Below are positions 16,992 through 25,370 of a stretch of 64,000 nucleotides of DNA, in pieces; the first letter of the stretch is position 1, and every line of letters begins with the position of its first letter. The position numbers were made by a program, and so were the translations under genes. Where the stretch lies: assembly GCF_003172915.1 (NCBI RefSeq), contig NZ_QGKU01000026.1, positions 1 to 64,000 of the forward strand, in the 5' to 3' direction. The stretch comes from Meridianimarinicoccus roseus (GTDB lineage Bacteria; Pseudomonadota; Alphaproteobacteria; Rhodobacterales; Rhodobacteraceae). The notes beneath the pieces are model-generated. The model was not told the DNA's origin. It made no database searches and saw only the letters and a list, made by a program, of their open reading frames with translations.

Positions 16992-17963
16992 TCACCAGCG
17001 AAACACGACCGATCCCCACGCCAGTCCGCCGCCAATCGCTTCGACCACGACGATCTGCCCGGGCTGGATCTGGCCTCGCGCCTTGCCGACGGACAGCGCC
17101 AGAGGAATTGACGCTGCCGAAGTGTTGCCATGGTCCTGCACGGTCACGACGACGCGGTCCATGCCAAGGCCCATCTTTTGCGCGGTCGCCTTGATGATCC
17201 GCAGATTGGCCTGGTGCGGGACAATCCAGTCCACATCGTTGGGCCCGAGTCCCGCCTTTTCGAGCGCGCGGTGCGCCGTCTGGGCCAGCTTCTCGACCGC
17301 GTGACGGAACACTTCCTTGCCCTGCATCCGCAAATGGCCGGTGGTTTGGGTGGACACGCCCCCGTCGACATAAAGGATATCGCGGAAGCGGCCGTCGGAA
17401 TTGAGGTCGCTGGCCAGAATACCCCGGTCCTGCACCGTCCCTGTGCCATCGCCACGTTCGAGTATCAGCGCGCCGGCACCGTCCCCGAACAGCACGCAGG
17501 TGCCCCTGTCGGTCCAGTCGAGAATGCGGCTGAACGTCTCCGCTCCGATGACCAGCACGCGGTTGGCCTGCCCGGACAGGATCATGCCGTTGGCATTTGC
17601 CAGCGCGAACACGAAGCCCGCGCAGACCGCCTGCACGTCAAAGGCGAAACCGCCGGTCATGCCCAGTTCGGCCTGCACCATCGTGGCGGCGGACGGAAAG
17701 GTCAGATCCGCGGTAGAAGTGGCGACGATCACGGCATCGATGTCGTCGGGCGCAAGGCCCGCATCGGTCAGCGCAGCGCGCGCTGCGCGGGCGGCAAGGT
17801 CCGCCGTGCCCTGACCCTCGGCCGCGAAGTGGCGCCGTTCGATCCCCGAACGGGAGCGGATCCACTCGTCACTGGTGTCCAGCGTTTCGGCGAATTCCGC
17901 GTTCTCGAAGACCCGATCGGGAAGGTAGTGACCGACTCCTCGAATCACCGCGCGTGTTGTCAT
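16992..17963 (-). CDS. fabH: 3-oxoacyl-ACP synthase III
   Basis: 323 residues. The catalytic triad is visible: Cys114 in VQAVCAGFVFALA, His in IVPHQANLRI and Asn in DHGNTSAASIPLAL. FabH condenses acetyl-CoA with malonyl-ACP to begin fatty acid synthesis. It begins inside the plsX stop (ATGA overlap, 17960-17963), so the two are translationally coupled. Part of rpmF-plsX-fabH-ihfA-merR. Confidence 0.97.
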   Translation of the reverse strand: MTTRAVIRGVGHYLPDRVFENAEFAETLDTSDEWIRSRSGIERRHFAAEGQGTADLAARAARAALTDAGLAPDDIDAVIVATSTADLTFPSAATMVQAELGMTGGFAFDVQAVCAGFVFALANANGMILSGQANRVLVIGAETFSRILDWTDRGTCVLFGDGAGALILERGDGTGTVQDRGILASDLNSDGRFRDILYVDGGVSTQTTGHLRMQGKEVFRHAVEKLAQTAHRALEKAGLGPNDVDWIVPHQANLRIIKATAQKMGLGMDRVVVTVQDHGNTSAASIPLALSVGKARGQIQPGQIVVVEAIGGGLAWGSVVFRW

Positions 17964-19078
17964 TTGGGCGTACCGTAAACCTGTCCGCTGTCAGTCTCAG
18001 CACCTTGGACCGGTGCGGAAAGGGATGCAACCCGCGCCGCGACGCGGGCCGGGAAATCCACCTGCCCCAATTCGAAAGCCAGTTTGATCGCGGCGGACAC
18101 GCCGGTCGCGTCCGCCGATCCGTGAGACTTGATCACCAATCCGTTCAATCCCAGGAACACGCCGCCATTCACGCGGCGCGGGTCGATCCGCTTGCGCAGA
18201 CGCTGGAGCGAGGTCACTGCCAGAAGCGCGGCGATGCGTGACAGGGGGGAGTAGTTAAAGGCCTGCTTGAGCAGTTCCCGGATCAGCTTTGCGGTGCCTT
18301 CGCCGGTCTTGAGCGCGACATTTCCGGTGAACCCGTCGGTGACGATCACGTCCACCCGGTCCGACGGAAGGTCGCCGCCTTCGACGTATCCGATGAAGTC
18401 GAAAGGCGCGTGCTGAGAGGCCGCCTCGATCATGTCATGGGCAAGCTTGAGTTCGGCCCGGCCCTTGTGTTCTTCGGTTCCGACATTCAACAGCCCGATG
18501 CGCGGTCGCTCGAGGCCCAGCCCGACACGGGCATAGGACGACCCCATCAAGGCGTATTGCAGAAGGTCCTCGGCATCCGCGCGGATGTCCGCCCCTGCGT
18601 CCAGCATGACGTTGAAGCCGCCCGGGTTGCGCGACGGCCAGAGGCAAGCGATGGCCGGACGGTTGATGCCGGGGATCTTGCGCAGCCGGACCATCGACAT
18701 GGCCATCAGTGCGCCGGTATTGCCGCAGGACACGCAGACCTGCGCGTCGCCCGCGCGCACCGCATCGATCGCCTCCCACATGGAGGTTCCCTTGCCGTGC
18801 CGCATCGCGTGGCTGGGCTTGCTGTCCATGGTGACGACGCCGTCGGCGTGGCGAACCTCGCAGCGCCCGGCCAGCGCCTTGCGTTTGTCGACAAGCTTTT
18901 CGAGCTGCGCGCCGTTCCCGAAAACCAGAAACCGGATGTCAGGGTTCTTCTGTGCGGACCACGCCATGCCCGCCACAATCGGCGCGGGACCGGCATCGCC
19001 GCCCATCGCATCAACCGAAACCGTCACGGGCCTTGACGTGGCACGATCAGCGCCGTTCTGGGACCGCCGTGCCATCAT
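17960..19078 (-). CDS. plsX: phosphate acyltransferase PlsX
   Basis: 372 residues, slightly long at the N-terminus. SVDAMGGDAGPAPIVAGM marks the family start, then EVRHADGVVTMDSKPSHAMR, SCGNTGALMAMSM and DVIVTDGFTGNVALKTGEG. PlsX makes acyl-phosphate from acyl-ACP for PlsY in phospholipid synthesis. It lies 23 bases after rpmF and overlaps fabH by 4 bases. The first of two adjacent ATGs was taken as start. Confidence 0.97.
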   Translation of the reverse strand: MMARRSQNGADRATSRPVTVSVDAMGGDAGPAPIVAGMAWSAQKNPDIRFLVFGNGAQLEKLVDKRKALAGRCEVRHADGVVTMDSKPSHAMRHGKGTSMWEAIDAVRAGDAQVCVSCGNTGALMAMSMVRLRKIPGINRPAIACLWPSRNPGGFNVMLDAGADIRADAEDLLQYALMGSSYARVGLGLERPRIGLLNVGTEEHKGRAELKLAHDMIEAASQHAPFDFIGYVEGGDLPSDRVDVIVTDGFTGNVALKTGEGTAKLIRELLKQAFNYSPLSRIAALLAVTSLQRLRKRIDPRRVNGGVFLGLNGLVIKSHGSADATGVSAAIKLAFELGQVDFPARVAARVASLSAPVQGAETDSGQVYGTPK

Positions 19079-19101
19079 GGGTATAGTGCGTCTTGACCGT
19101 C

Positions 19102-19308
19102 TCAGGCCGCGTCTTCGTCGAGATCCACGTCGTCAACCGTGGCAACGACCTCGCGGTCGGCGTAGTGACCGCAGGACGGGCACACGTGATGCGGCCGCTT
19201 GAGTTCACCGCAATTGGTGCATTCGTTGGGGTTACCGGCCACCAGCGCGTCGTGCGAGCGGCGCTTGTTCCGGCGCGACCGGGTAACTTTGTTCTGCTGG
19301 ACAGCCAT
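19102..19308 (-). CDS. rpmF: 50S ribosomal protein L32
   Basis: 68 residues: [20 protein letters not shown], then a zinc-type Cys set in [20 protein letters not shown], and an acidic tail. Positioned, as usual in proteobacteria, between DUF177 (yceD) and plsX. Preceded by a good promoter candidate. Confidence 0.97.
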   Translation of the reverse strand: MAVQQNKVTRSRRNKRRSHDALVAGNPNECTNCGELKRPHHVCPSCGHYADREVVATVDDVDLDEDAA

Positions 19309-19394
19309 GTCTCAACCCTTGTTCGTCTGTATGTGCGTGGAGCGCGGGTCAGGGCACGCAACATCCGGGCCCTTCGCGGTCAGTCGAAGCCGGA

Positions 19395-19422
19395 CTTCTA
19401 ATCGTTTTGCGCTGTGGTGCAA
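19395..19422 (-). promoter_or_regulatory. promoter candidate for rpmF-plsX-fabH operon
   Basis: On the minus strand TTGCAC (19422-19417), 16-base spacer, TAGAAG (19400-19395), about 87 bases before rpmF. It has the same form as the rpsF promoter candidate. Confidence 0.55.
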
Positions 19423-19434
19423 GCGCTTTTTTGG

Positions 19435-20043
19435 TCAGTCGTCGTCCGTGTCGCCGGGTCCGCCACCCTGCAGCCTGTCCTTCAGCCCTGCCAGCCCGGC
19501 GAAGGGGCGCGCGTCCTCGTCGGTCATCGGTGCCTTGCCAGGTTCGGTGAACACGGTCTGATCCGGCGCGGCGTCGGCGGCGCGCGGATAGGGCGGCAGC
19601 GCGAGGGTCAGCGCCTCGGCCAGAACGGCCTCCAGATCGATCGCCTCTGGAAGCGGCTCAAGGGTGTCATCCTCTGGCATCTCGATCTCGCCCGTGGTGT
19701 CGTCGTCCGGCAGGCGGGTGCGGAACCGGCGCTGCACATCCTCGTCGATCCGTGTGGTGACCGGAGCCAGCGTGCTCACGCAGGGCTGCACGACCGTGGC
19801 CCCAAGGCTAGCGTCGAGGTCCCAGTCTTCGCGCCCCGTCGGGCTGAGTGTGCCTTCGAAGCGCAGCTTGCGAAGCCCCAGCAGCTCCAGTTCCTCGGCC
19901 AGCGCCGCGCAATGCGCCGCGTCTGGTTTCAGCGCGAAGGAGAGGGGCTTGCGGCGCGGCAGTTCGGCGGGCCGGAAGCGCGTCGGAAGGTCCGGGGTGG
20001 CGGGCGTGTCGCCGGGGCGTGAGGCGGCCATGGCGGTATCCAT
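19435..20043 (-). CDS. DUF177 (YceD) family protein
   Basis: About 202 residues if started at MDTAMAASRP (20043); an internal Met four codons on is equally possible and neither has a strong ribosome site. The central motif ELLGLRKLRFEGTLSPTGRE matches the family, with the conserved CVSTLAPVTTRIDEDVQRRF near the middle. The C-terminal half is acidic. The protein is linked in bacteria and plants to 23S rRNA accumulation. It lies upstream of rpmF on the same strand and divergent from bamE. Confidence 0.85.
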   Translation of the reverse strand: MDTAMAASRPGDTPATPDLPTRFRPAELPRRKPLSFALKPDAAHCAALAEELELLGLRKLRFEGTLSPTGREDWDLDASLGATVVQPCVSTLAPVTTRIDEDVQRRFRTRLPDDDTTGEIEMPEDDTLEPLPEAIDLEAVLAEALTLALPPYPRAADAAPDQTVFTEPGKAPMTDEDARPFAGLAGLKDRLQGGGPGDTDDD

Positions 20044-20110
20044 TCTTGAACAGGTCGGCAGGGTCAGGGTATCGGGGTGCCAGAAGCAGGCACAACAGGC
20101 AAGGCGGAAC

Positions 20111-20593
20111 ATGGCGACATCAAATAGGGCAACATCGCGCGGCGCTCGTGGCGCGTGGCTGCCGATGGCGCTTTTGTGCGCCGTGCTGACCGCCTGTTCC
20201 CCGATCGTGCGCAGCCACGGCTACGTGCCGGCCGACGATCAGCTTGCAGAGATCACGGTCGGCGAGGACACGCGCGATACCGTTGCCGAAAAGATCGGCG
20301 CGCCGATGACGCTCGGCTTCGAAAGCGATCGGTCATGGTATTACGTCGCCTCGGAAAGGCGCACCCTTGGGCTGCGCGCGCCGCAAACCACCCGGCGCGA
20401 CATCGTCGCCGTCCGCTTCGGCGACGCCGGCACTGTGCAGAACGTCGAACGCTTCGACGAACAGGACGGCCGCGTCGTGGTGCTGACAGCGCGCGTCACG
20501 GACCCGTCGGTGTCCGAACTGGGCATCCTTCGGCGCATTTTTGGCAATGTCGGCACGCCGACAGCGGGCGATTTCCTGGGCGAAGGCAACTGA
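20111..20593 (+). CDS. bamE: outer membrane assembly lipoprotein BamE
   Basis: 160 residues starting at 20111. After a basic N-terminus the signal MALLCAVLTACSP ends in a lipobox whose Cys is in LTAC. The SmpA/OmlA domain follows: HGYVPADDQLAEITVGEDTR, VAEKIGAPMTLGFESDRSWY, and a terminal REMODELLED-like region rich in strand (RRDIVAVRFGDAGTVQNVER). BamE belongs to the BAM complex that inserts outer-membrane barrels. Divergent from DUF177, the common Rhodobacteraceae arrangement. A frame open much further upstream was rejected because it overlaps DUF177. Confidence 0.9.
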   Translation: MATSNRATSRGARGAWLPMALLCAVLTACSPIVRSHGYVPADDQLAEITVGEDTRDTVAEKIGAPMTLGFESDRSWYYVASERRTLGLRAPQTTRRDIVAVRFGDAGTVQNVERFDEQDGRVVVLTARVTDPSVSELGILRRIFGNVGTPTAGDFLGEGN

Positions 20594-20603
20594 CCGGAAA
20601 ATG

Positions 20604-20996
20604 TCAGCTGTCCGGCTCGAAGGTCAGCGCGACGCCGTTGATGCAGTAGCGTAGCCCGGTCGGTGCCGGTCCGTCTGGGAAGACGTGCCCCAGATGGGCG
20701 TCGCAGCGGTTGCAGTGCACTTCGGTACGGCGCATGAACAGCGAGTTGTCGGCCTTTTCGCCCACCATCTCGGGGTCGAGAGGCTGGTAAAAGCTGGGCC
20801 AGCCGGTGCCGCTTTCGAACTTGGCATCCTGTTCGAACAGCGGTGCGCCGCAGCACACGCAGGCATAGACGCCGGGATCCTTCGGGAAATCCTCGTGCGT
20901 GCCCGCGCGCTCGGTCCCGTGCTTGCGCGTCACCTTGTAGGCAAGCGGCGACAGTTGTTCGCGCCATTCGGCGTCTGATTTCACGATCTTGTCCAT
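20604..20996 (-). CDS. msrB: peptide-methionine (R)-S-oxide reductase
   Basis: 130 residues. Two Cys pairs bind zinc (VCCG and CNRC), FESGTGWPSFYQPL is the family hallmark and the catalytic Cys118 is in RYCINGVALTF. It repairs the R form of oxidised Met. The gene is alone, convergent with bamE (10-base gap). AGGAG lies 10 bases before the ATG. The second reducing Cys used by some forms is likely in the upstream VYACVCCG segment, but this cannot be assigned with certainty. Confidence 0.96.
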   Translation of the reverse strand: MDKIVKSDAEWREQLSPLAYKVTRKHGTERAGTHEDFPKDPGVYACVCCGAPLFEQDAKFESGTGWPSFYQPLDPEMVGEKADNSLFMRRTEVHCNRCDAHLGHVFPDGPAPTGLRYCINGVALTFEPDS

Positions 20997-21113
20997 CGGG
21001 TGGGTCTCCTGACTCGGGCTTGTGTCGCCTTGCCGTCACGATCCGCGTGATACGGCTTGTGGAAGATGTAGGGTTGCGGCGCCGCGGCGCCAAGTCGGTG
21101 GAAGGTTCGGGGC

Positions 21114-21896
21114 ATGGCACGGCAGGCAGGGTCACGATACGGGGTGCGGTTCGCGCGCACGGCGGCAGATCTGAAGGCGGCGCAGCGGTTGCGCGGGCTC
21201 ACGTTCCGCGGCGATGCCGATGCCCCTGATGGCGACGCGCTGGATGCGCGCTGCGGTCATGTTCTGGTGGAACGGCTTGAAGACGGCGCGCTGGTCGCCT
21301 GCTTCCGGCTGCTGCCGCTGGCCAGCGGGGCCGAGATCGCGGGCAGCTACGCGGCGCGCCACTACGACCTGCGGGGCCTTGCCGGTCACGCGGGCCCGCT
21401 GCTGGAAATGGGGCGCTTCTGTATCCATCCGGATTGCCGCGACCCCGACGTGCTGCGTCTGGCGTGGGCCGGGCTTGGCGCGGTGGTCAGTGCGCAGGGC
21501 ACGCAGCTTATGTTCGGCTGCACCTCGTTCAAGGGCACCGACAGCGCCCCCTACACAGATGCCTTCGCGATGCTGGCCGCCGGGCATCTTGCGCCGCGCC
21601 GCTGGCTGCCGCGAGTCAAGGCGTCGTCGGTCTTCCGTTTCGCACGCGTCCTGCGCGGCACCCGTCCCGACCGGGCCGCGGCGCTGCGAGCGATGCCGCC
21701 GCTTCTGCGCAGCTATCTGTCGTTGGGCGGCTGGGTGTCGGACCATGCGGTGCTGGACCGCGATCTCGACACGCTGCACGTCTTTACCGGGCTGGACATC
21801 GCGAGCATCCCTCCCGTGCGCGCCCGCGCGCTCCGCACGATGGGGGCGGAGCTGTTGGACGGTCTGTCGGCGCCGACCCTGTCCGCGCCCGCTTGA
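21114..21896 (+). CDS. olsB: ornithine N-acyltransferase-like protein
   Basis: 260 residues. The GNAT-related acyl-ACP fold of OlsB is seen in RYGVRFARTAADLKAAQRLR, LVACFRLLPLASGAEIAGSY, LLEMGRFCIHPDCRDPDVLR and MFGCTSFKGTD. OlsB joins a 3-hydroxy fatty acid from ACP to ornithine, the first step to ornithine lipid. The second enzyme OlsA, often adjacent in this family, is missing here; an ABC-F gene follows 31 bases on. Phosphorus-free lipids fit the nearby Pst/PhoB locus, though no Pho box is seen before it. Confidence 0.85.
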   Translation: MARQAGSRYGVRFARTAADLKAAQRLRGLTFRGDADAPDGDALDARCGHVLVERLEDGALVACFRLLPLASGAEIAGSYAARHYDLRGLAGHAGPLLEMGRFCIHPDCRDPDVLRLAWAGLGAVVSAQGTQLMFGCTSFKGTDSAPYTDAFAMLAAGHLAPRRWLPRVKASSVFRFARVLRGTRPDRAAALRAMPPLLRSYLSLGGWVSDHAVLDRDLDTLHVFTGLDIASIPPVRARALRTMGAELLDGLSAPTLSAPA

Positions 21897-21927
21897 CCGC
21901 CCGGTGCTGCGCGGCTATCCGCGCGGC

Positions 21928-23805
21928 ATGGCGCAACCTCCCCTTCTCCAGGTCTCCGACATCTCTCTTACCTTTGGGGGGGAGCCGGTCTTTTCCGATC
22001 TCGGCCTCGTCGTGCAGCCGCGCGACCGTGTCGCGCTGGTCGGGCGCAACGGGTCCGGCAAGTCCACACTGATGAAAGTGATGGCGGGGTTGGTGGAACC
22101 CGACCGGGGGGCGGTCACGCTCGCGCCAGGCCAGTCGGTTGGCTACATGCACCAGGAACCCACACTCGACGGGTTCGCCACGCTGGGCGACTTTGCGGCC
22201 AGCGAACTGCCGCCGGGAGAAGCCTACCGGGTGGAGATGGTGTCCGAGGGGCTGAAGCTGAACCCGGACACGGCCGTCAGCGCGGCGTCGGGCGGCGAAA
22301 GGCGGCGCGCTGCGCTGGCCAAGCTGCTGGCCGAAGACCCGGACCTGATGCTGCTGGACGAGCCGACCAACCATCTCGACGTGCAGGCGATCGCCTGGCT
22401 GGAGGAGCGGCTGAAAAGCACGCGTGCGGCCTTCGTGCTGATCAGCCACGACCGCGCCTTCCTGACCGCGCTGACCCGCGCGACGCTGTGGATCGACCGC
22501 GGCGCGGTGCGGCGGCAGGAGCAGGGCTTTGCCGAGTTCGAGGCCTGGCGCGACAAGACCTGGGCCGAAGAGGACGAGGCGCGCCACAAGCTGGACCGCA
22601 AGATCAAGGCCGAAGCCCGCTGGGCGGTCGAGGGCATCAGCGCACGGCGCAAGCGCAACCAGGGTCGGGTGCGGGCGCTTCAGGCACTCCGCGCGGAACG
22701 CGCATCGCAGATCAGCCGGGCCGGGGCCGCCGATCTGGCGCTGGCTTCCGGCCAGAAGTCCGGCAAGCGGGTGATCGAGGCAAAGGGCATTGCCAAGCGG
22801 TTCGGCGACCGGACAATCCTCGCGCCGTTCGACCTGCGGGTGCTGCGCGGTGACCGGATCGCCTTCGTCGGGCCGAACGGGGCTGGCAAGTCCACGCTAT
22901 TGAAGATGCTGACTGGCGAGATCGCGCCGGACGAGGGCAGCGTGCAGCTTGGCTCCAACCTGTCGCTGGCGGTGTTCGATCAGAACCGCGCGCAACTCGA
23001 CCCAGAGGCGACGCTGTGGGACAGTCTGACCGGCGATCCGTCGATGCGGGTGTCGGGCCGCGCCGACCAGGTGATGGTGCGCGGCACGCCGAAGCATGTC
23101 GTCGCCTACCTGAAGGATTTCCTGTTCGACGAACGCCAGGCCCGGGCGCCGGTCAAGTCGCTTTCCGGCGGCGAGAAGGCGCGTCTGCTGCTGGCGCGGA
23201 TCATGGCGCGTGACAGCAACCTGCTGGTGCTGGACGAACCGACCAACGATCTGGATATCGAGACGCTGGACCTGCTTCAGGACGTGCTGGGAGAGTATGA
23301 CGGCACCGTGCTGCTTGTCAGCCATGACCGCGACTTCCTTGACCGTGTGGCCAGCGCCACCGTGGCCATGGAAGGCGACGGGCGCGCGACGGTCTATCCC
23401 GGCGGCTGGTCCGACTACCGCGCACAGCGTGGCGGGCCGCTGTTCGGCGCCGATCCCGGTGCGTCGGTCGCCACGGCGGGGCAGGGCAGCGGCAAGGGCG
23501 CGGCGAAGGGCCAAGGCGCGAAAGCGCAGGGCGCAAGCTCAGCCGAGGCGTCCGGCGCGGCTGCGCTGAGCTTCACGGAAAAGCACAGACTCGAGGAACT
23601 GCCCGACGTGATCGCGCGGCTCGAGGCAGAGATCGCCAAGCTGGAAGACTTCCTTGCGGCGGACCCCGACATGTTCACCAGTGCGCCGATCAAGTTCCAG
23701 AAGGCCACGGATGCGCTTGTGGAGCGGCACGGCGCATTGTCGGATGCCGAAGAGGAATGGATGGCGCTGGCCGAGCGGGCCGAGGCGGACGCCCGGCGCG
23801 CCTGA
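21928..23805 (+). CDS. ABC-F family ATPase, Uup-like
   Basis: 625 residues from ATG 21928 (the longer frame covers olsB and was rejected). Two ATPase domains: Walker A GRNGSGKSTL and GPNGAGKSTL, signatures SGGERRRAAL and SGGEKARLLL, Walker B MLLDEPTNHLDV and LVLDEPTNDLDI. The C-terminal extension (about 530-625) is Ala/Lys/Gly-rich then coiled-coil-like, as in Uup. There are no membrane segments, so it acts on ribosomes or DNA, not transport. Probably cotranscribed with olsB. Confidence 0.9.
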   Translation: MAQPPLLQVSDISLTFGGEPVFSDLGLVVQPRDRVALVGRNGSGKSTLMKVMAGLVEPDRGAVTLAPGQSVGYMHQEPTLDGFATLGDFAASELPPGEAYRVEMVSEGLKLNPDTAVSAASGGERRRAALAKLLAEDPDLMLLDEPTNHLDVQAIAWLEERLKSTRAAFVLISHDRAFLTALTRATLWIDRGAVRRQEQGFAEFEAWRDKTWAEEDEARHKLDRKIKAEARWAVEGISARRKRNQGRVRALQALRAERASQISRAGAADLALASGQKSGKRVIEAKGIAKRFGDRTILAPFDLRVLRGDRIAFVGPNGAGKSTLLKMLTGEIAPDEGSVQLGSNLSLAVFDQNRAQLDPEATLWDSLTGDPSMRVSGRADQVMVRGTPKHVVAYLKDFLFDERQARAPVKSLSGGEKARLLLARIMARDSNLLVLDEPTNDLDIETLDLLQDVLGEYDGTVLLVSHDRDFLDRVASATVAMEGDGRATVYPGGWSDYRAQRGGPLFGADPGASVATAGQGSGKGAAKGQGAKAQGASSAEASGAAALSFTEKHRLEELPDVIARLEAEIAKLEDFLAADPDMFTSAPIKFQKATDALVERHGALSDAEEEWMALAERAEADARRA

Positions 23806-24049
23806 CATCGCAGGACCGAGCCCGCCGGTCTGACCACGCGCTCCTGACGTCGCGGACACTCGCGGGGCGCGTGTGCAGTGGCTTGCCTATCTAGACAACT
23901 TTGCAGATTCGCGTCTGCCCCCAGCCTACGGCTTCGGCGCGGATCCGGGCTGCGCCGGGCGTTTTCCGGCCGATGGGGGCCTCGGCGCGGCCTTGCTTAC
24001 TTAACGTCGTCTAGCGCTGTCGAAGAAACCGGAATCGCGTGGTGTTGTC

Positions 24050-24070
24050 TGATTTAATTAATTAAAATCA
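24050..24070. promoter_or_regulatory. A+T-rich inverted repeat
   Basis: TGATTT (24050-24055) and AAATCA (24065-24070) flank a 9-base A+T centre, and the inner 14 bases TTTAATTAATTAAA (24053-24066) are a perfect palindrome. In G+C-rich surroundings it stands out as a possible operator, UP element or DNA-bending site. Confidence 0.4.
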
Positions 24071-24150
24071 TATGGTTGTGCTAGTCGGTCCGATTGTTGC
24101 AGGTGGGGGCGCCACGGCTGTGCGCCATGCAGCCAGGTTTCTTCACTGGC

Positions 24151-24183
24151 CAGTCATAAAAGTATTACAATTCTGTTACATCT
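24151..24183 (+). promoter_or_regulatory. triple Pho box before pstS
   Basis: Three 11-base units in a row: CAGTCATAAAA, GTATTACAATT, CTGTTACATCT. Each fits the PhoB repeat (CTGTNAT-like seven bases then an A+T-rich four). A TAGGGC at 24190-24195 could be the -10 element, so the box would cover the -35 region as in known PhoB-activated promoters. Confidence 0.8.
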
Positions 24184-24245
24184 AGTCTCTAGGGCACCGA
24201 GGCAGCCACACTCGCGTGGCGCATACAATCCGCACGGAGATCCGA

Positions 24246-25289
24246 ATGAAACTCATCAAACTGTCCGCCTCCGCGCTGGCGATCGCTGCCATCTCGGCCA
24301 CAGCCGCCGCCGCGCGTGACCAGGTACAGGTTGCCGGTTCGTCCACCGTTCTGCCTTATGCCAACATCGTTGCCGAGCTTTTCGGCGAAAACTTCGATTT
24401 CCCGACCCCGGTGATCGAATCCGGCGGCTCCTCGGCAGGCCTGAAGCGGTTCTGCGAAGGCGTCGGCGAAAACACCGTCGACATTGCCAACGCATCGCGC
24501 TCCATCCGTGAAAGCGAAATCCAGACCTGCGCCGACAACGGCGTGACCGATATCATCGAGGTTCGCATCGGCTATGACGGCATCGTCTTCGCCAGCGACA
24601 TCAACGGTCCTGCCTACACCGCCTTCACCGAAGCGCAGTGGTACAACGCCCTCGCGCAGGAAATCGTGGTGGACGGCGCGCTTGTCGCCAACCCGAACGC
24701 CACCTGGGCCGATGTCGACGCATCGCTGCCCGCAGAAGAAATCCAGGCGTTCATCCCGGGCACCAAGCACGGCACCCGCGAAGTGTTCGAGGAGAAGGTC
24801 CTGCTGAGCGGCTGCGAAACGAGCGGCGCGTTCGAAGTCATGACCGGCGAGTTGGGCATGTCTGAGGACGATGCAGAAACCGCCTGCATGTCGGTCCGCA
24901 CCGATGGCCGTTCTGTGGACATCGACGGCGACTACACCGAAACCCTGGCGCGCATCGAAAGCAATCCGTCGGGCGTCGGCGTGTTCGGTCTGTCGTTCTA
25001 CGAGAACAACACCGCCAAGCTGAAGGTCGCCACCATGGGCGGCGTCGCTCCGTCGACCGAAACCATCGCGACCGGTGAATACCCGGTGTCGCGCCCGCTG
25101 TTCTTCTACGTCAAGAAGGCGCATATCGGCGTGATCCCCGGCCTTAAGGAATACGCGTCGTTCTTCGTGTCCGACGCGGTTGCAGGCCCGGGCGGCCCGC
25201 TTTCCGAATACGGCCTGACGCCCGATCCGGAACTGGGCCAGACCCAGTCGATGATCGAAAACGAAGAAACCATGGCATCCGGCTCCTGA
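24246..25289 (+). CDS. pstS: phosphate ABC transporter substrate-binding protein
   Basis: 347 residues from ATG 24246 (GGAG upstream). A signal peptide (MKLIKLSASALAIAAISATA) without lipobox makes it a soluble periplasmic protein. The phosphate site includes VAGSSTVLPYANIVAELFGE and IESGGSSAGLKRFCEGVGEN, and later IPGTKHGTREVFEEKVLLSG. First gene of pstSCAB-phoU-phoB, under the Pho box. A hairpin after the stop probably keeps the downstream genes at lower levels. Confidence 0.95.
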   Translation: MKLIKLSASALAIAAISATAAAARDQVQVAGSSTVLPYANIVAELFGENFDFPTPVIESGGSSAGLKRFCEGVGENTVDIANASRSIRESEIQTCADNGVTDIIEVRIGYDGIVFASDINGPAYTAFTEAQWYNALAQEIVVDGALVANPNATWADVDASLPAEEIQAFIPGTKHGTREVFEEKVLLSGCETSGAFEVMTGELGMSEDDAETACMSVRTDGRSVDIDGDYTETLARIESNPSGVGVFGLSFYENNTAKLKVATMGGVAPSTETIATGEYPVSRPLFFYVKKAHIGVIPGLKEYASFFVSDAVAGPGGPLSEYGLTPDPELGQTQSMIENEETMASGS

Positions 25290-25303
25290 GCCGAATGACT
25301 TCA

Positions 25304-25328
25304 GAAGCGGCCCCGTGTGGGCCGCTTC
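25304..25328 (+). terminator. pstS-pstC intergenic hairpin
   Basis: A perfect 10-bp stem (25304-25313 with 25319-25328), loop CGTGT, 14 bases after the pstS stop. Only CACCCCTTT follows, so it likely acts as a partial terminator or mRNA-stabilising hairpin. Confidence 0.6.
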
Positions 25329-25370
25329 CACCCCTTTCCGAAAAAACGAAAAGACACAGCAGGTGGGACC

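Larger units (their letters stand above)
23806..24245. other. gene-free region upstream of pstS
   Basis: 440 bases between the ABC-F gene and pstS. It contains an A+T-rich block with a dyad (24050-24070) and a triple Pho box (24151-24183). I see no open frame with credible start, no sensor-kinase remnant and no tRNA. Confidence 0.6.

Noticed and set aside
19411-19434. GCGCT...AGCGC followed by six T on the plus strand
   Set aside because: Only a 5-bp stem and no plus-strand gene upstream; the bases are better explained as part of the rpmF promoter region.
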